From an uncultured Christensenella sp. (GTDB taxonomy: Bacteria; Bacillota; Clostridia; Christensenellales; Borkfalkiaceae), in contig CAJTNY010000010.1 of assembly GCA_910577875.1 (NCBI GenBank), forward strand, positions 1 through 54,955: a stretch of 54,955 nucleotides of DNA, given 5' to 3'. Below the pieces are notes generated by a model that saw only the letters and a list, made by a program, of their open reading frames with translations, had not been told where the DNA came from and did no database searches. How positions within the stretch are numbered: the first letter of the stretch is position 1; each line of letters starts with the position of its first letter. Below are positions 34,593 through 42,617 of this stretch, one piece after another. Both the position numbers and the translations under genes were made by a program.

Positions 34593-35159
34593 TTAAAATG
34601 CAAGCCCTTTAATTAGGCATACGACAGTAAATGCAATTGCGACTAAAACGCTGTGAATAATAATTGTTATTTTCCAACTTTCGGGTAGGGTACCGATAAT
34701 TCCGGATAAAAAATAAATCAAAGTACAAATAATGATATACCCCAAGAAGGTTATTGAAATAACCCACCAATAAAAAAATTGAAAAATCAGAATGGGAACA
34801 GCCATATAAGCTATGTAGTAAAGTGTATAGCAAAAACTTCCCCAAGGGGGAACTGTACCGCTTTCGTAGCTACTTCCAACTGTAGCAAATGAAAGCCAGT
34901 AAAAAATATAATACACGCCTATGCATTCGAAAATGTAGAGAATTATTCTGATAATAATTTCATAAGCCCATTGCGGTAAATGTAGTTGACTTACAAAGTA
35001 TTCGGCTACAACATCAAAAATATTTGGCACCATAAGAGGTAAAAAGCCTACTCTGATAATTACGCCGAGTAGAGCAACAAGTTTATAAGACCAATTGTAT
35101 TGATTGAAACCCGAAAAGCACCAAAAAATTTTTTTCAATATTGTTTTAAATGCACTCAA
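34593..35159 (-). CDS. Polytopic membrane protein of prophage
   Basis: 188 residues with about four long hydrophobic segments (around residues 25-45, 65-90, 110-160 and 165-185), rich in aromatic residues. The family is not recognised. The start appears to be TTG at 35159, because in-frame ATG codons are blocked by a stop; the ribosome site is weak. A consensus minus-strand promoter at 35308-35336 gives a leader of about 140 nt with small hairpins. Its opposite orientation to the structural genes and separate promoter suggest lysogenic expression, perhaps superinfection immunity. That role is a guess. Confidence 0.6.
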   Translation of the reverse strand: MSAFKTILKKIFWCFSGFNQYNWSYKLVALLGVIIRVGFLPLMVPNIFDVVAEYFVSQLHLPQWAYEIIIRIILYIFECIGVYYIFYWLSFATVGSSYESGTVPPWGSFCYTLYYIAYMAVPILIFQFFYWWVISITFLGYIIICTLIYFLSGIIGTLPESWKITIIIHSVLVAIAFTVVCLIKGLAF

Positions 35160-35307
35160 TTTAACTTTATCTCATTTAAAATATTTTGCCTATCGCAGGC
35201 GGCAATAGCCTGTACATTACCTTAACATTAAAAGCACGGTAAGCAAAATAAATAAGGAGTTGAAGTACTCCGTTGCTAATCGCTTATATGGTGTTTTGTG
35301 CAACTTT

Positions 35308-35336
35308 ATTTTACCATATATTGTAAAAACTGTCAA
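35308..35336 (-). promoter_or_regulatory. Minus-strand promoter of membrane protein gene
   Basis: On the minus strand TTGACA (35336-35331), a 17-bp spacer and TAAAAT (35313-35308). Confidence 0.75.
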
Positions 35337-35416
35337 CAGAGTTAATTGAAACCAAACCTCTGAAAAGAGGATTAAAAATACACGCGTAAGCGTGAGCAAA
35401 AAGGAGTAAGAAGGAA

Positions 35417-36550
35417 ATGTCAAAGAAAAGGAGCAACAGAAATTACAGCCCCTCAAGGGGCGGGAGCAGGAACAGTAACGGCGGTTGGAAGTTGCTGTCA
35501 GTAGTGCAACTTTTAATATCGCTTGTGCTTGCGATAGTAATAGTGTGCGCGGTAGGTTCTGAAGGGTTTACGAAAAAGGACTTTAAAACCTGGTTCAAGA
35601 AAGAAGAACAGCCGTTGCCGGACACGGACAAAGACGGCTCGGGAGTTACTGCATTGATGTCGGAAATAACGGCGTACAGCTTGGACGATACCGCAATAAA
35701 TAATGCAGTATCCGAGGACAACAAGGGCAATGCGTATGTGACGTATGCGGAAAACACCGCGTCTTGCGTGATAAGCGTTAAAGTAGTGGACGAGCTCGGA
35801 CGTTCTCCCGAAGATTTGCAGGACGTGACTTGGAGATTGTCGGACGAGAACGCAGGGCTTACAATGTCGGCAGTGGGAACGCAGGCAACGTTTTACGCAA
35901 GCGATAACGGTTTCAATAAACAGATAACGGCAACGTGCACGAGCAATTTAAACGAAAGCGTATCGAAGACGTTTACCTTTGATTGCGCATATAAGCAGTA
36001 CACCGTCGGCGCGTTCAACGGAGTTCAGAATTTACAGTGCAATTATGATGACGCGGGTAACCAGTGGTTTGTTGTGCCTGCTTCGGATAGACACGCAAAT
36101 TTATTTTTGAGAACTTTAACGCCGAATACGGACAGCGGCACAGTGCAGGACGAGTTTATGAACGCCGAAGTAAGGATAACCTTAACGGACAATTTAAAAC
36201 AAAAGTTACTGACAACGGGACTGTTTAACGAAGCGGAGTTTAATTATTATTATCAGCCGTTCGATAACAATACGTATTATTGGAATGATTATTCTTTTCA
36301 AGGCGCGACAAAAACGTATATGGAAATGCGTTACAATCTCACAGGCAAGACAGGCGACGGAAATTGGACGAACGTATTTAACGATACGATATTAAACAAT
36401 ACGTCTACGGGTTATAACGACTGTGATTTGGAAGTCGAACTCACGGTAAAGTATAAGTACGGCGGAACGCGGGTATTCAGATACCGTATAGACTACGTAA
36501 CGTCCGCATCGGATATGGAAACGGACAGCAACGGCAATATAATTTTATAA
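35417..36550 (+). CDS. Membrane-anchored surface protein of prophage
   Basis: 377 residues. A basic N-terminus (MSKKRSNRNYSPSRGGSR) precedes one transmembrane span (about 27-46, LLSVVQLLISLVLAIVIVCA), so the rest faces outward. The ectodomain has a beta-rich Ig/BIG2-like part (VTWRLSDENAGLTMSAVGTQATFYASDNG, about 123-155) and a second beta-rich half. The family is not recognised. AGGAGTAAGAAGGAA precedes the ATG. It begins the rightward structural run 35417-39533 and is followed 13 nt later by the 492-residue protein. A virion-tip or host-interaction role is inferred from the position before the adsorption-like gene. Confidence 0.7.
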   Translation: MSKKRSNRNYSPSRGGSRNSNGGWKLLSVVQLLISLVLAIVIVCAVGSEGFTKKDFKTWFKKEEQPLPDTDKDGSGVTALMSEITAYSLDDTAINNAVSEDNKGNAYVTYAENTASCVISVKVVDELGRSPEDLQDVTWRLSDENAGLTMSAVGTQATFYASDNGFNKQITATCTSNLNESVSKTFTFDCAYKQYTVGAFNGVQNLQCNYDDAGNQWFVVPASDRHANLFLRTLTPNTDSGTVQDEFMNAEVRITLTDNLKQKLLTTGLFNEAEFNYYYQPFDNNTYYWNDYSFQGATKTYMEMRYNLTGKTGDGNWTNVFNDTILNNTSTGYNDCDLEVELTVKYKYGGTRVFRYRIDYVTSASDMETDSNGNIIL

Positions 36551-36563
36551 AGGTTGTAAAGAA

Positions 36564-38042
36564 ATGCGGAGCGAACGTATACATACCAGCTTTATATATA
36601 CAGCAATGGCGGCAATAATAGCCGCAGGTTTTCTCATACTTTCCATAGTGGGCTTCGGCGCGCGGACAGCGCGCGCCGAAGCTTCCGCATACTCCGAGGT
36701 ACTGGACGATTTAAGAAAGGACGAAAAATTTAATGCTTCGAAATATCCGGCAAACGAAAAAGACTACAGTCTGGAAATAATACAGATAGCGGAGAGCGGG
36801 CAGGGCGAGCTTCTGATATATGTATATCAGCCTGCGGCGGATAAAGCGGTAAAGGCAAGTTCGGTTAATATTGCGCGTGAAATGGATAACAGCGCGGGCT
36901 TGGGCTTTAAAAATTACAGTCTTGAATATCAAGGTTCGGAAGGAGTGTTCTTTAAATACCGTGTCAAGGGCATTGAGTTAAGAGCCGATGCCGTGCGCTA
37001 TTATAACATATCAAACATAATGCGCCCGTTTATTAAGGGCGTAGACAAAGAACCTGCGGACGGTCAGACGGTATCGGAAGTCGGAATAAAGGTTGCGCAG
37101 TTCTGGACGGCGTGTACGGTAAACGACGTTGTTAAGTATACGGTTATTACAAGCGAAGTAATTACAATAACGCAGAAGGTAGTGGGGTACTGCGTTTACG
37201 ATGACGGGCTAAACCTCGGTTGGGGAGCAATGGAAGGAATAACGAAAGCATATTTCGTTGCGTTCGATACCGACAGACCGATAGACAAGCTTATCAGTGC
37301 AGACTTAACGTTCTTTGCAACCCGGATAAGCTGTAAATACTGTGCGAATGATAAGCACGACCATAAAATGTTTTACGACTTCGGGGAAGGTGAATATATC
37401 GATTTCGGCACGGGGGTTTATAACGACGAGCCTTTAACAATCACGGATAAACAGAGCTTCGGAAACGTCGGCGGCGGGAACGTGCGCCCGGCGACAAAGT
37501 TTCTGCAAAAGCGCATACGGAAGACTTCGGACTTTATAGCGGATAACAACAACAAAGATTATCAGATAACGTCAACGGGCGAAGAGAAGCTTGAAGGAAC
37601 GAAATGGGTTTTGAACTTTTACGAGTGCCAGGACAAATACAAAGTCAATAACGTATGGTTATCGTTTATTCCTGGCGTGAATTTAATAACGGGCGTAGCG
37701 GACGGCGAAGCTGAGCTTAACAACGTTTACGACGTAAGCATTTTACGGCTTGAATTTGAAACGAACGGCGAAAGATTTAATCTCGGCGTAGTAGACAACA
37801 AGCAGACGGGCAACGACCAATTTAACGAATATATCGGCGGTTGCAACTGTTCCTGGTTAAAGGTTTTGCCGTGGTGGGCGTGGATATTAATAGTAGTTTT
37901 CGCCCCTCTGATACTCTTTTTACTGATTAAACTTATAAAGCTACCGTTTAAGGCAGCGAGCAGACGGCGTTCGGAACGTCGGATAAAAAAGTCGTTGACG
38001 AAATCGGGCAATAAGGCTAAGAAGCGGAGTAAAAGCAAATGA
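36564..38042 (+). CDS. Adsorption-protein-like (pIII-type) membrane protein
   Basis: 492 residues. A signal peptide (about 1-38, ending FGARTARAEA) leads to a large extracellular region with a Cys/His patch (CKYCANDKHDH). After GGCNCSWLKVLPWW comes one C-terminal span (about 437-458, WAWILIVVFAPLILFLLIKLI), and the protein ends in a very basic cytoplasmic tail (RRRSERRIKKS, KKRSKSK). N-terminal signal, large ectodomain and C-terminal anchor are the layout of filamentous phage pIII attachment proteins. Sequence identity is not assumed. It overlaps the next small gene by 4 nt (ATGA) and lies two genes before the Zot-like ATPase, matching pIII-pVI-pI order. Confidence 0.72.
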   Translation: MRSERIHTSFIYTAMAAIIAAGFLILSIVGFGARTARAEASAYSEVLDDLRKDEKFNASKYPANEKDYSLEIIQIAESGQGELLIYVYQPAADKAVKASSVNIAREMDNSAGLGFKNYSLEYQGSEGVFFKYRVKGIELRADAVRYYNISNIMRPFIKGVDKEPADGQTVSEVGIKVAQFWTACTVNDVVKYTVITSEVITITQKVVGYCVYDDGLNLGWGAMEGITKAYFVAFDTDRPIDKLISADLTFFATRISCKYCANDKHDHKMFYDFGEGEYIDFGTGVYNDEPLTITDKQSFGNVGGGNVRPATKFLQKRIRKTSDFIADNNNKDYQITSTGEEKLEGTKWVLNFYECQDKYKVNNVWLSFIPGVNLITGVADGEAELNNVYDVSILRLEFETNGERFNLGVVDNKQTGNDQFNEYIGGCNCSWLKVLPWWAWILIVVFAPLILFLLIKLIKLPFKAASRRRSERRIKKSLTKSGNKAKKRSKSK

Positions 38043-38221
38043 CGATTTCAATAATAACGTTCACCGTAGCAACGGTTCTCCGTATACTCGCGGGAGTGTT
38101 TGTAGAGCAAATAAGCTGGGTTGAACCGCTATTGGGCTTTATGACGTTTTTAAGCGTTTTTTTCGGGGTTATAATGGTGCTGTTTATAATAGCGAACATA
38201 ATCAAGGCGATAAGGAAGTAA
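38039..38221 (+). CDS. 60-aa two-span protein, minor coat (pVI-like) candidate
   Basis: Two hydrophobic spans (about residues 3-22 and 30-54) separated by VEQISWVEP, with a basic end IIKAIRK. Start overlaps the stop of the adsorption-like gene (ATGA). Position between the pIII-like and Zot-like genes suggests the pVI minor coat role of inoviruses; this is from synteny and size only. Confidence 0.65.
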   Translation: MTISIITFTVATVLRILAGVFVEQISWVEPLLGFMTFLSVFFGVIMVLFIIANIIKAIRK

Positions 38222-38280
38222 CAGAAAAGAGGAGCAGCAGCTATTACGAATAAAAAATAAAAGGAGTATTGAACAATTAA

Positions 38281-39084
38281 ATGTCACTTAGAATAATCTT
38301 CGGCGCGCCGGGAACCGGAAAATCAACGTTTAATACATTCCTTCTGATAAATGAATATTGGGAGCAAGGTTTCAACCTTTTATCCGATACTTGCGAGCGT
38401 ATCGAGGAGCTGAACAAAGAGCGCATAAACAAGCTTACGCTCCCGGATAGACCGCCCATTTACGCGGATTATAAAATGGAGCTGCAAACCGGTTACGAGG
38501 AATTTTTTAAACCATACTTTGTAGACGGCTTTCATTTAGGACTTGAAAACGAAGATTTAAAGGTTATAAAAATCGCGCCCGGTTCAAAGGTGCATTTATC
38601 AGAAGTCCAACGCTATTACGACAGCCGGAAAAGTACGAACTTTCCGGAGTGGGTAAGCCGATTTTTCGAAATGCACCGACATTACAACGTTGACGTAACA
38701 ATGGACATACAGCGCGCAAGCCTGGTTGACGTCAATATACGCGACCTTTGCCGGCATTATACCGAGATACAGTCAATGAAACATACGCTTGACGACTTGG
38801 GGCGCATAGTGCATACGAAGTTCACTTGCCGGGAGTTCGGCAGTTATGCCGACGTTGAGGACTATTTAGGCAACGCGACAAGCCGAAAAGTCTACGATAT
38901 AGTAACTTACGAATACGACGGCGATATTTACGACTGTTTCGACAGCTGCACGTACTTTGAAAAGTTTGTGCCAGCAGACGATAAAGATTTCGATTATATG
39001 GAGTTCGGAAACAATTCGATAATAGAACCGAAGGAGTTCAGACACCCGAACAAAAAGAAAGAAAAAGAAAAGGCGGTTGCGTAA
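38281..39084 (+). CDS. Zot-like P-loop ATPase (filamentous phage gene I type)
   Basis: 267 residues. Walker A GAPGTGKST is at residues 8-16. The Zot-family segment SEVQRYYDSR, then PEWVSRFFEMHRHYNVDVTMDIQRASLVDVNIRDLCRHY, matches the conserved 'DEAQ...PEW...HRHxGxD...TQxxxxID...LxxxHY' pattern. The usual Walker B Asp is replaced (LSEVQ), though Glu is kept. In inoviruses this ATPase drives virion assembly and extrusion at the membrane. The transmembrane span usual in Zot proteins is not visible, so membrane contact may need a partner such as the coiled-coil protein encoded immediately after (overlap TAATG). AAAAGGAG precedes the ATG. Confidence 0.88.
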   Translation: MSLRIIFGAPGTGKSTFNTFLLINEYWEQGFNLLSDTCERIEELNKERINKLTLPDRPPIYADYKMELQTGYEEFFKPYFVDGFHLGLENEDLKVIKIAPGSKVHLSEVQRYYDSRKSTNFPEWVSRFFEMHRHYNVDVTMDIQRASLVDVNIRDLCRHYTEIQSMKHTLDDLGRIVHTKFTCREFGSYADVEDYLGNATSRKVYDIVTYEYDGDIYDCFDSCTYFEKFVPADDKDFDYMEFGNNSIIEPKEFRHPNKKKEKEKAVA

Positions 39085-39533
39085 TGGAAGAGAAATTAAA
39101 CGAGCTGAGAGAGTTAAACGAAAAATTTTACGATATGTTCGGAAGGCTATTCCGAAACCGTAAGCTTTTAGACAGCGAGAAAACATTCAAATACTTTGGC
39201 GAAAGATTATTCGAGCAATACAAAGCCGAATACGAAGCGTTAAGGTATAAGTACGAGCTGAAAGAGCTGCCCGAGATTGAAAAGATAAAACAGTTACATA
39301 GAGAACTTGTGCCGAGAGAAAGCCGACCTTGGTATTTTCTGTTTCTGTTTCGTAATCGTAACCGCGCATTAAAAAATATTGAGCGTGAAGCGTTAATAGA
39401 GATAGAGCAGATATTCAGAAGAAAAGAAGCTGCGTTAGAGCGGTTGGAAGAAGCGTTAGAAAAAGCGGATACGGCGGAACAGCGCACGACAGCGTTGGAC
39501 GAACCGCAATCGCAGGAAGAACAGGAGAAGTAA
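39084..39533 (+). CDS. Charged coiled-coil protein coupled to Zot
   Basis: 149 residues, almost entirely helical and charged. Heptad-like Leu/Glu/Lys patterns occur at about 1-75 (MEEKLNELRELNEKF) and 100-135 (REALIEIEQIFRRKEAALERLEEALEKA), with an aromatic break WYFLFLFRNRNRALKN between them and a Gln/Glu tail. No known domain is evident. The one-base stop/start overlap with the Zot-like gene suggests a fixed stoichiometry, perhaps as an assembly adaptor. This is inference. Confidence 0.68.
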   Translation: MEEKLNELRELNEKFYDMFGRLFRNRKLLDSEKTFKYFGERLFEQYKAEYEALRYKYELKELPEIEKIKQLHRELVPRESRPWYFLFLFRNRNRALKNIEREALIEIEQIFRRKEAALERLEEALEKADTAEQRTTALDEPQSQEEQEK

Positions 39534-39600
39534 CGAGCGGTGCTATTTTATATTAATAGCCTTTGCGCTTGATAACGAGAACAGGAGAGAAACATAGCAA

Positions 39601-39646
39601 CACACGGGCGTAAAATTGAGCGGGACGCCGATTTTGCGCCCGTGTG
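39601..39646. other. 16-bp stem hairpin, packaging/origin candidate
   Basis: CACACGGGCGTAAAAT (39601-39616) pairs with ATTTTGCGCCCGTGTG (39631-39646), one mismatch, 14-nt loop. It is followed by GGGGG rather than T's, so it is not a typical terminator. A second compact hairpin AAGGGGC-GAA-GCCCCTT lies at 39703-39719. In single-stranded phage DNA such stems can serve as packaging signal or replication origin. Confidence 0.5.
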
Positions 39647-39771
39647 GGGGTGTGTTTCGGTTGTAAAGCGTAAAGGCGGGTAAAATGTATAAATAATGGG
39701 GTAAGGGGCGAAGCCCCTTCCGAATTTAAAGCGCGGTCGTCGAATTGCGCCCCGTGAGAGGAAAACAGGAA

Positions 39772-39999
39772 ATGAAAACGTCATTGAAAAAATACGTCTG
39801 CGACGATTGCGCACGGACGGGCGAATTTTCAAGTTACATAAAGGCGCGAGCCTCGGGCTGGGCGGTTGCGAAAGATTATTCAAAATGTTACTGTCCGAAC
39901 TGCGCGCCCAAACATCGCAGGGGCGGAGCCAACGGCAAGAGCGCGAAGCCCAAGCAATGGCTGCCGAACGGCTGCGAACAAATCAAGCTGGATATTTAA
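39772..39999 (+). CDS. Small zinc-ribbon-like protein
   Basis: 75 residues from the ATG at 39772, chosen for the CAGGAA ribosome site; a longer frame starts at 39745 without one. Two cysteine pairs, CDDC (about residues 10-13) and CYCPNC (about 39-44), would bind zinc, and the protein is basic, so nucleic-acid binding is likely. A single-stranded-DNA-binding or regulatory role in the prophage is possible. Its 3' coding DNA resembles part of the 85-bp repeat found just downstream. Confidence 0.6.
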   Translation: MKTSLKKYVCDDCARTGEFSSYIKARASGWAVAKDYSKCYCPNCAPKHRRGGANGKSAKPKQWLPNGCEQIKLDI

Positions 40000-40036
40000 A
40001 GCCCGTGAGCGCGGACGGGGTGCGCCGATGCGCGGA

Positions 40037-40121
40037 GCTGCGCCGTGTTCCCGGGTCAAGCATCGAAGTCAAGCAATGTCGCCGAACAGCCGGTCAAAGA
40101 ACGGTGCGAACGTTCTGAGCC
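40037..40121 (+). repeat. Long inverted repeat, copy A
   Basis: 85 bp whose reverse complement matches 42349-42434 with about ten differences. The first 25 bp (GCTGCGCCGTGTTCCCGGG...) are perfectly matched by 42410-42434. The two copies flank the methylase-like and initiator genes. Confidence 0.85.
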
Positions 40122-40153
40122 GCGGAGCTTAGCTAAAATCGAGGTAATGAAAA

Positions 40154-40789
40154 ATGAAAATACTTGTCGCTTGCGAAGAGAGCCAACGCGTATGCAAAGC
40201 GTTCAGAGCGAAAGGACACGAAGCGTACAGCTGCGATATAGTAATGTGTTCGGGCGGTTGCCCCGAATGGCATATCTGGTCTGACGTAACACCGATACTG
40301 AACGGCGGAACGTTCAGAACCTGCGACAGTCAATTACATACCGTGAGCCGTTGGGATATGATAATCGCGTTCCCGCCCTGCACGTATTTATCCAAAGCGG
40401 GAAGCACGAACTTATATAAGAACGGCAAGCTCGACGAAGAACGCTTGGAAAAGGGCAAACAGGCGGCAGAATTTTTTAAAACGATATTGAGCGCAAACTG
40501 CCCGCGTATATGCATAGAAAACCCAGTGCCTATAAAGCTGTTCGGACTTCCGCCGCAAACGCAGGAAATACAGCCGTATTACTTCGGCGTACCCGTAAGC
40601 AAGCTTACATATTTATGGCTTAAAGGTCTGCCGTATCTCTGCCCGACTAACGTAATTGAACCGCAGTACACGTTCAACTCATATCCGTTTTTTAAGAACT
40701 CGTTCGGGAAATACAGACAGAGAAACAGAAGCAAGACGTTTGAAGAAGTCGCGGCGGCAATGGCGATGAGCTGGGGCGAGTTAATGTAG
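40154..40789 (+). CDS. Phage-type orphan DNA cytosine methylase-like protein
   Basis: 211 residues. The N-terminus MKILVACEESQRVCKAFRAKGHEAYSCDI is a SAM-binding-type strand and loop. FPPCTYLSKAG holds the PPC motif with the cytosine-methylase catalytic Cys, and IENPVPIKLFGLP corresponds to the ENP motif. It is shorter than Dcm-type enzymes, as usual for the stand-alone phage version, and no restriction enzyme is adjacent. It may protect phage DNA or modify it in a regulatory way; activity on DNA is inferred. It lies 84 nt before the initiator-like gene. Confidence 0.8.
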   Translation: MKILVACEESQRVCKAFRAKGHEAYSCDIVMCSGGCPEWHIWSDVTPILNGGTFRTCDSQLHTVSRWDMIIAFPPCTYLSKAGSTNLYKNGKLDEERLEKGKQAAEFFKTILSANCPRICIENPVPIKLFGLPPQTQEIQPYYFGVPVSKLTYLWLKGLPYLCPTNVIEPQYTFNSYPFFKNSFGKYRQRNRSKTFEEVAAAMAMSWGELM

Positions 40790-40800
40790 TCAATGTATAT

Positions 40801-40820
40801 GGTCAAGAACCGGGGCGAAG
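40801..40820 (+). repeat. Third partial copy of the repeat motif
   Basis: GGTCAAGAACCGGGGCGAAG matches the reverse complement of the middle of copy B (GGTCAAGAACCGGCGCGAA) except for one base. Confidence 0.5.
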
Positions 40821-40873
40821 CGGCGCCGTAAAAATACGGTGTCAAGTATCTGAGTTAAATAAAAGAGAATAGA

Positions 40874-41812
40874 ATGGCAGATAAAGAATGGCAAAAACTT
40901 AATCTTCCGAAAACGTCAACGTATATCGAGTTTCCGTTAGCGTTCACGGGCAAGACAAGGAACGGACAGCCTTCCGTATTCGGGGGACTGCTTTTAAGCT
41001 GCCAGTTTATCCTTGCAGTCATACATACAATGAATAAAGCATTTAAAGGAAGCGCGCGGCTTACATACGACTATTTTGTAACCGAATACGGAATGTCGCG
41101 GGAAACTGTAAGCAATGCGCTAAAAGTCCTTGTAGAGCGCGGAATAATCGAGCGTGTAAAACAGTCGTGTTATAAGATTAAGGCAAGCTATAACAAAATT
41201 AACTGTGTCAAAATAGATACGGTATGGATAAAGAACCTTTGGAACGTCGGCGATAAAATGAAACGACTTACCTATTCCCGCCTTCTGACTTTGGGCTTCT
41301 TAAAGCGCGGCAACGAGAACCCGAAAACGGGCGGTGTATTCGTAAGCTCGCAAGCGAGAATAGGCAAAGCAATAAATATGCCCTGCACAACAGCGGGCGA
41401 CAGCATAAGGGAGATTGTTGCGGCGGGTGCAGTGAGAACGGAAAAGCCGAACGGCAACGACCTACGGCGGCGCGGGTGCAGTCTGTTCACCGTGAACCCC
41501 GAAATTTTAGCGGTTAAACACCCGAATAAACTTGATTCGGATAATTTTAAACAAGAATACAACGCGGACGAGTTACATAACCGTCTTATGCTCGATACGG
41601 AATATAAGAACATAATAGAGCGCGTAAACTTTAATTACAGTCTGTACATTACCGAAATACTAAAAGGCATAAACACCAGCGAAGCGCAACGGCTTGAAAC
41701 GGAACGCGGGGAACTCAGAACAGAGCTTGACGGATATTTCAAAAAACACCATATAAGACGAGAGTTTTTCCCGCCCGGTTATTTTAAATGCGACGAAGTA
41801 AACGAAGATTAA
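40874..41812 (+). CDS. Tandem winged-helix replication-initiator candidate
   Basis: 312 residues, soluble. The first half has a winged-helix segment (LTYDYFVTEYGMSRETVSNALKVLVERGIIERV, about 56-90). The second half contains another helix-turn-helix-like segment (SSQARIGKAINMPCTTAGDSIREIVAAGAVRTEK, about 157-190). The C-terminus is a charged helix ending in a basic patch (KKHHIRREF). Two winged helices are the layout of RepA/Rep_3-type plasmid initiators. The terminator and spaced TAC(G/A)GTTT repeats just downstream would suit an initiator with iterons. No HUH nuclease motif is visible, so it is not a rolling-circle Rep. A transcription regulator is the alternative. Confidence 0.55.
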   Translation: MADKEWQKLNLPKTSTYIEFPLAFTGKTRNGQPSVFGGLLLSCQFILAVIHTMNKAFKGSARLTYDYFVTEYGMSRETVSNALKVLVERGIIERVKQSCYKIKASYNKINCVKIDTVWIKNLWNVGDKMKRLTYSRLLTLGFLKRGNENPKTGGVFVSSQARIGKAINMPCTTAGDSIREIVAAGAVRTEKPNGNDLRRRGCSLFTVNPEILAVKHPNKLDSDNFKQEYNADELHNRLMLDTEYKNIIERVNFNYSLYITEILKGINTSEAQRLETERGELRTELDGYFKKHHIRREFFPPGYFKCDEVNED

Positions 41813-41913
41813 AGCGTAAGCAATAAAGCTTGCGCTTATAGGCGTATGGAAAATTAAATAAAACAGTGCCGACAGCGCGGTTTTGGCGTACGGTGCAGTA
41901 AAAATAAAGGCAA

Positions 41914-41957
41914 CCCGCCCGATATTTCATTGAGAAAATCGGGCGGGGGCTTTTTTA
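41914..41957 (+). terminator. Terminator after initiator gene
   Basis: CCCGCCCGAT (41914-41923) pairs with ATCGGGCGGG (41938-41947), followed by GGCTTTTTT. Confidence 0.88.
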
Positions 41958-41973
41958 CCCTTTTAATTTTGGC

Positions 41974-42055
41974 AAAACCGTACTATTTATAAAAAATAAA
42001 ATACGGTTTAAAACAATTAAAAGTACAGTTTGGGCAAATAGAACAGTACGGTTTT
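41974..42055. repeat. Iteron-like repeats
   Basis: TACGGTTT (42002-42009), TACAGTTT (42024-42031) and TACGGTTT (42047-42054) occur at 22-23 bp spacing, about two helical turns. An inverted AAAACCGTAC lies at about 41974-41983. The region is AT-rich otherwise, as at theta-type origins. Confidence 0.5.
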
Positions 42056-42119
42056 TGTAGGTTTATATAATATGACAACATTCCTTATATAAAAAAACCA
42101 ATAAAAAAGCTTTAACACG

Positions 42120-42260
42120 AACTAACGATAACGGCTTACGCCGTAAGCGGGCAAAGCGTTTGGAATCTAAGCGGAAGCTTGCCGAACGGCGGAGCGGCGA
42201 ATATCGGCGGTTGCGCCCGGCAAGCTTGGGAAGCAAGAGAAAAAGCCGCTTACGTGGCTT
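42120..42260. other. GC-rich cruciform region, origin candidate
   Basis: Nested dyads: GCTTACG-C-CGTAAGC (about 42134-42148), AAGCTTGCCG (42175-42184) with CGGCAAGCTT (42218-42227), and AAAGCC/GGCTTT (near 42244-42261). No ORF fits. Together with the adjacent iteron-like repeats this is the best candidate for a replication origin of the element. Confidence 0.45.
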
Positions 42261-42348
42261 TGTGACTGGTTAAGGTTGGTTTATCTATATGCCCGCCTTG
42301 GCGGTTCAGAACGGCGTTACCGTAATTAAATGCGGGCGGCAGCTTTAA

Positions 42349-42434
42349 GGCTCAGAACGTTCGCGCCGGTTCTTGACCGCGCTGTTTCGCGACGTTGTTT
42401 AACCTCGAAGCTTGACCCGGGAACACGGCGCAGC
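42349..42434 (-). repeat. Long inverted repeat, copy B
   Basis: The reverse complement of 40037-40121 with about ten differences. It lies next to the promoter of the toxin-like gene. Confidence 0.85.
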
Positions 42435-42477
42435 AACTCGGCACCGTTGCGTATATCCGCGCGCCCGGCGGTTTTGA

Positions 42478-42506
42478 TTGACTTGCCGACTGCGGTATGA
42501 TAAAAT
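42478..42506 (+). promoter_or_regulatory. Promoter of toxin-like gene
   Basis: TTGACT at 42478-42483, a 17-bp spacer and TAAAAT at 42501-42506. The leader would be about 105 nt with a CCGC...GCGG stem, long for a 35-codon gene. Confidence 0.6.
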
Positions 42507-42617
42507 TAAATTCCGCTTAAATAGCGGGGTGAACAGGGCGACCTGTGGCGGTTAGCCTCCGATATGGGGGAGAGTGATTTTACATATATCATTCTTTTAC
42601 GTAAGGAGGCACTTTTT

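Larger units (their letters stand above)
41813..42617. other. 800-nt gene-free segment of prophage
   Basis: Contains, in order, the initiator terminator, iteron-like repeats, the cruciform region, inverted repeat copy B, a promoter and the leader of the 35-aa toxin-like gene. I see no further protein gene in it. Confidence 0.6.

Noticed and set aside
39807..40132. Overlapping plus-strand frames in the GC-rich repeat region
   Set aside because: Arg/Ala-rich translations without ribosome sites, overlapping the zinc-ribbon gene and the inverted repeat; typical of GC-rich non-coding DNA.
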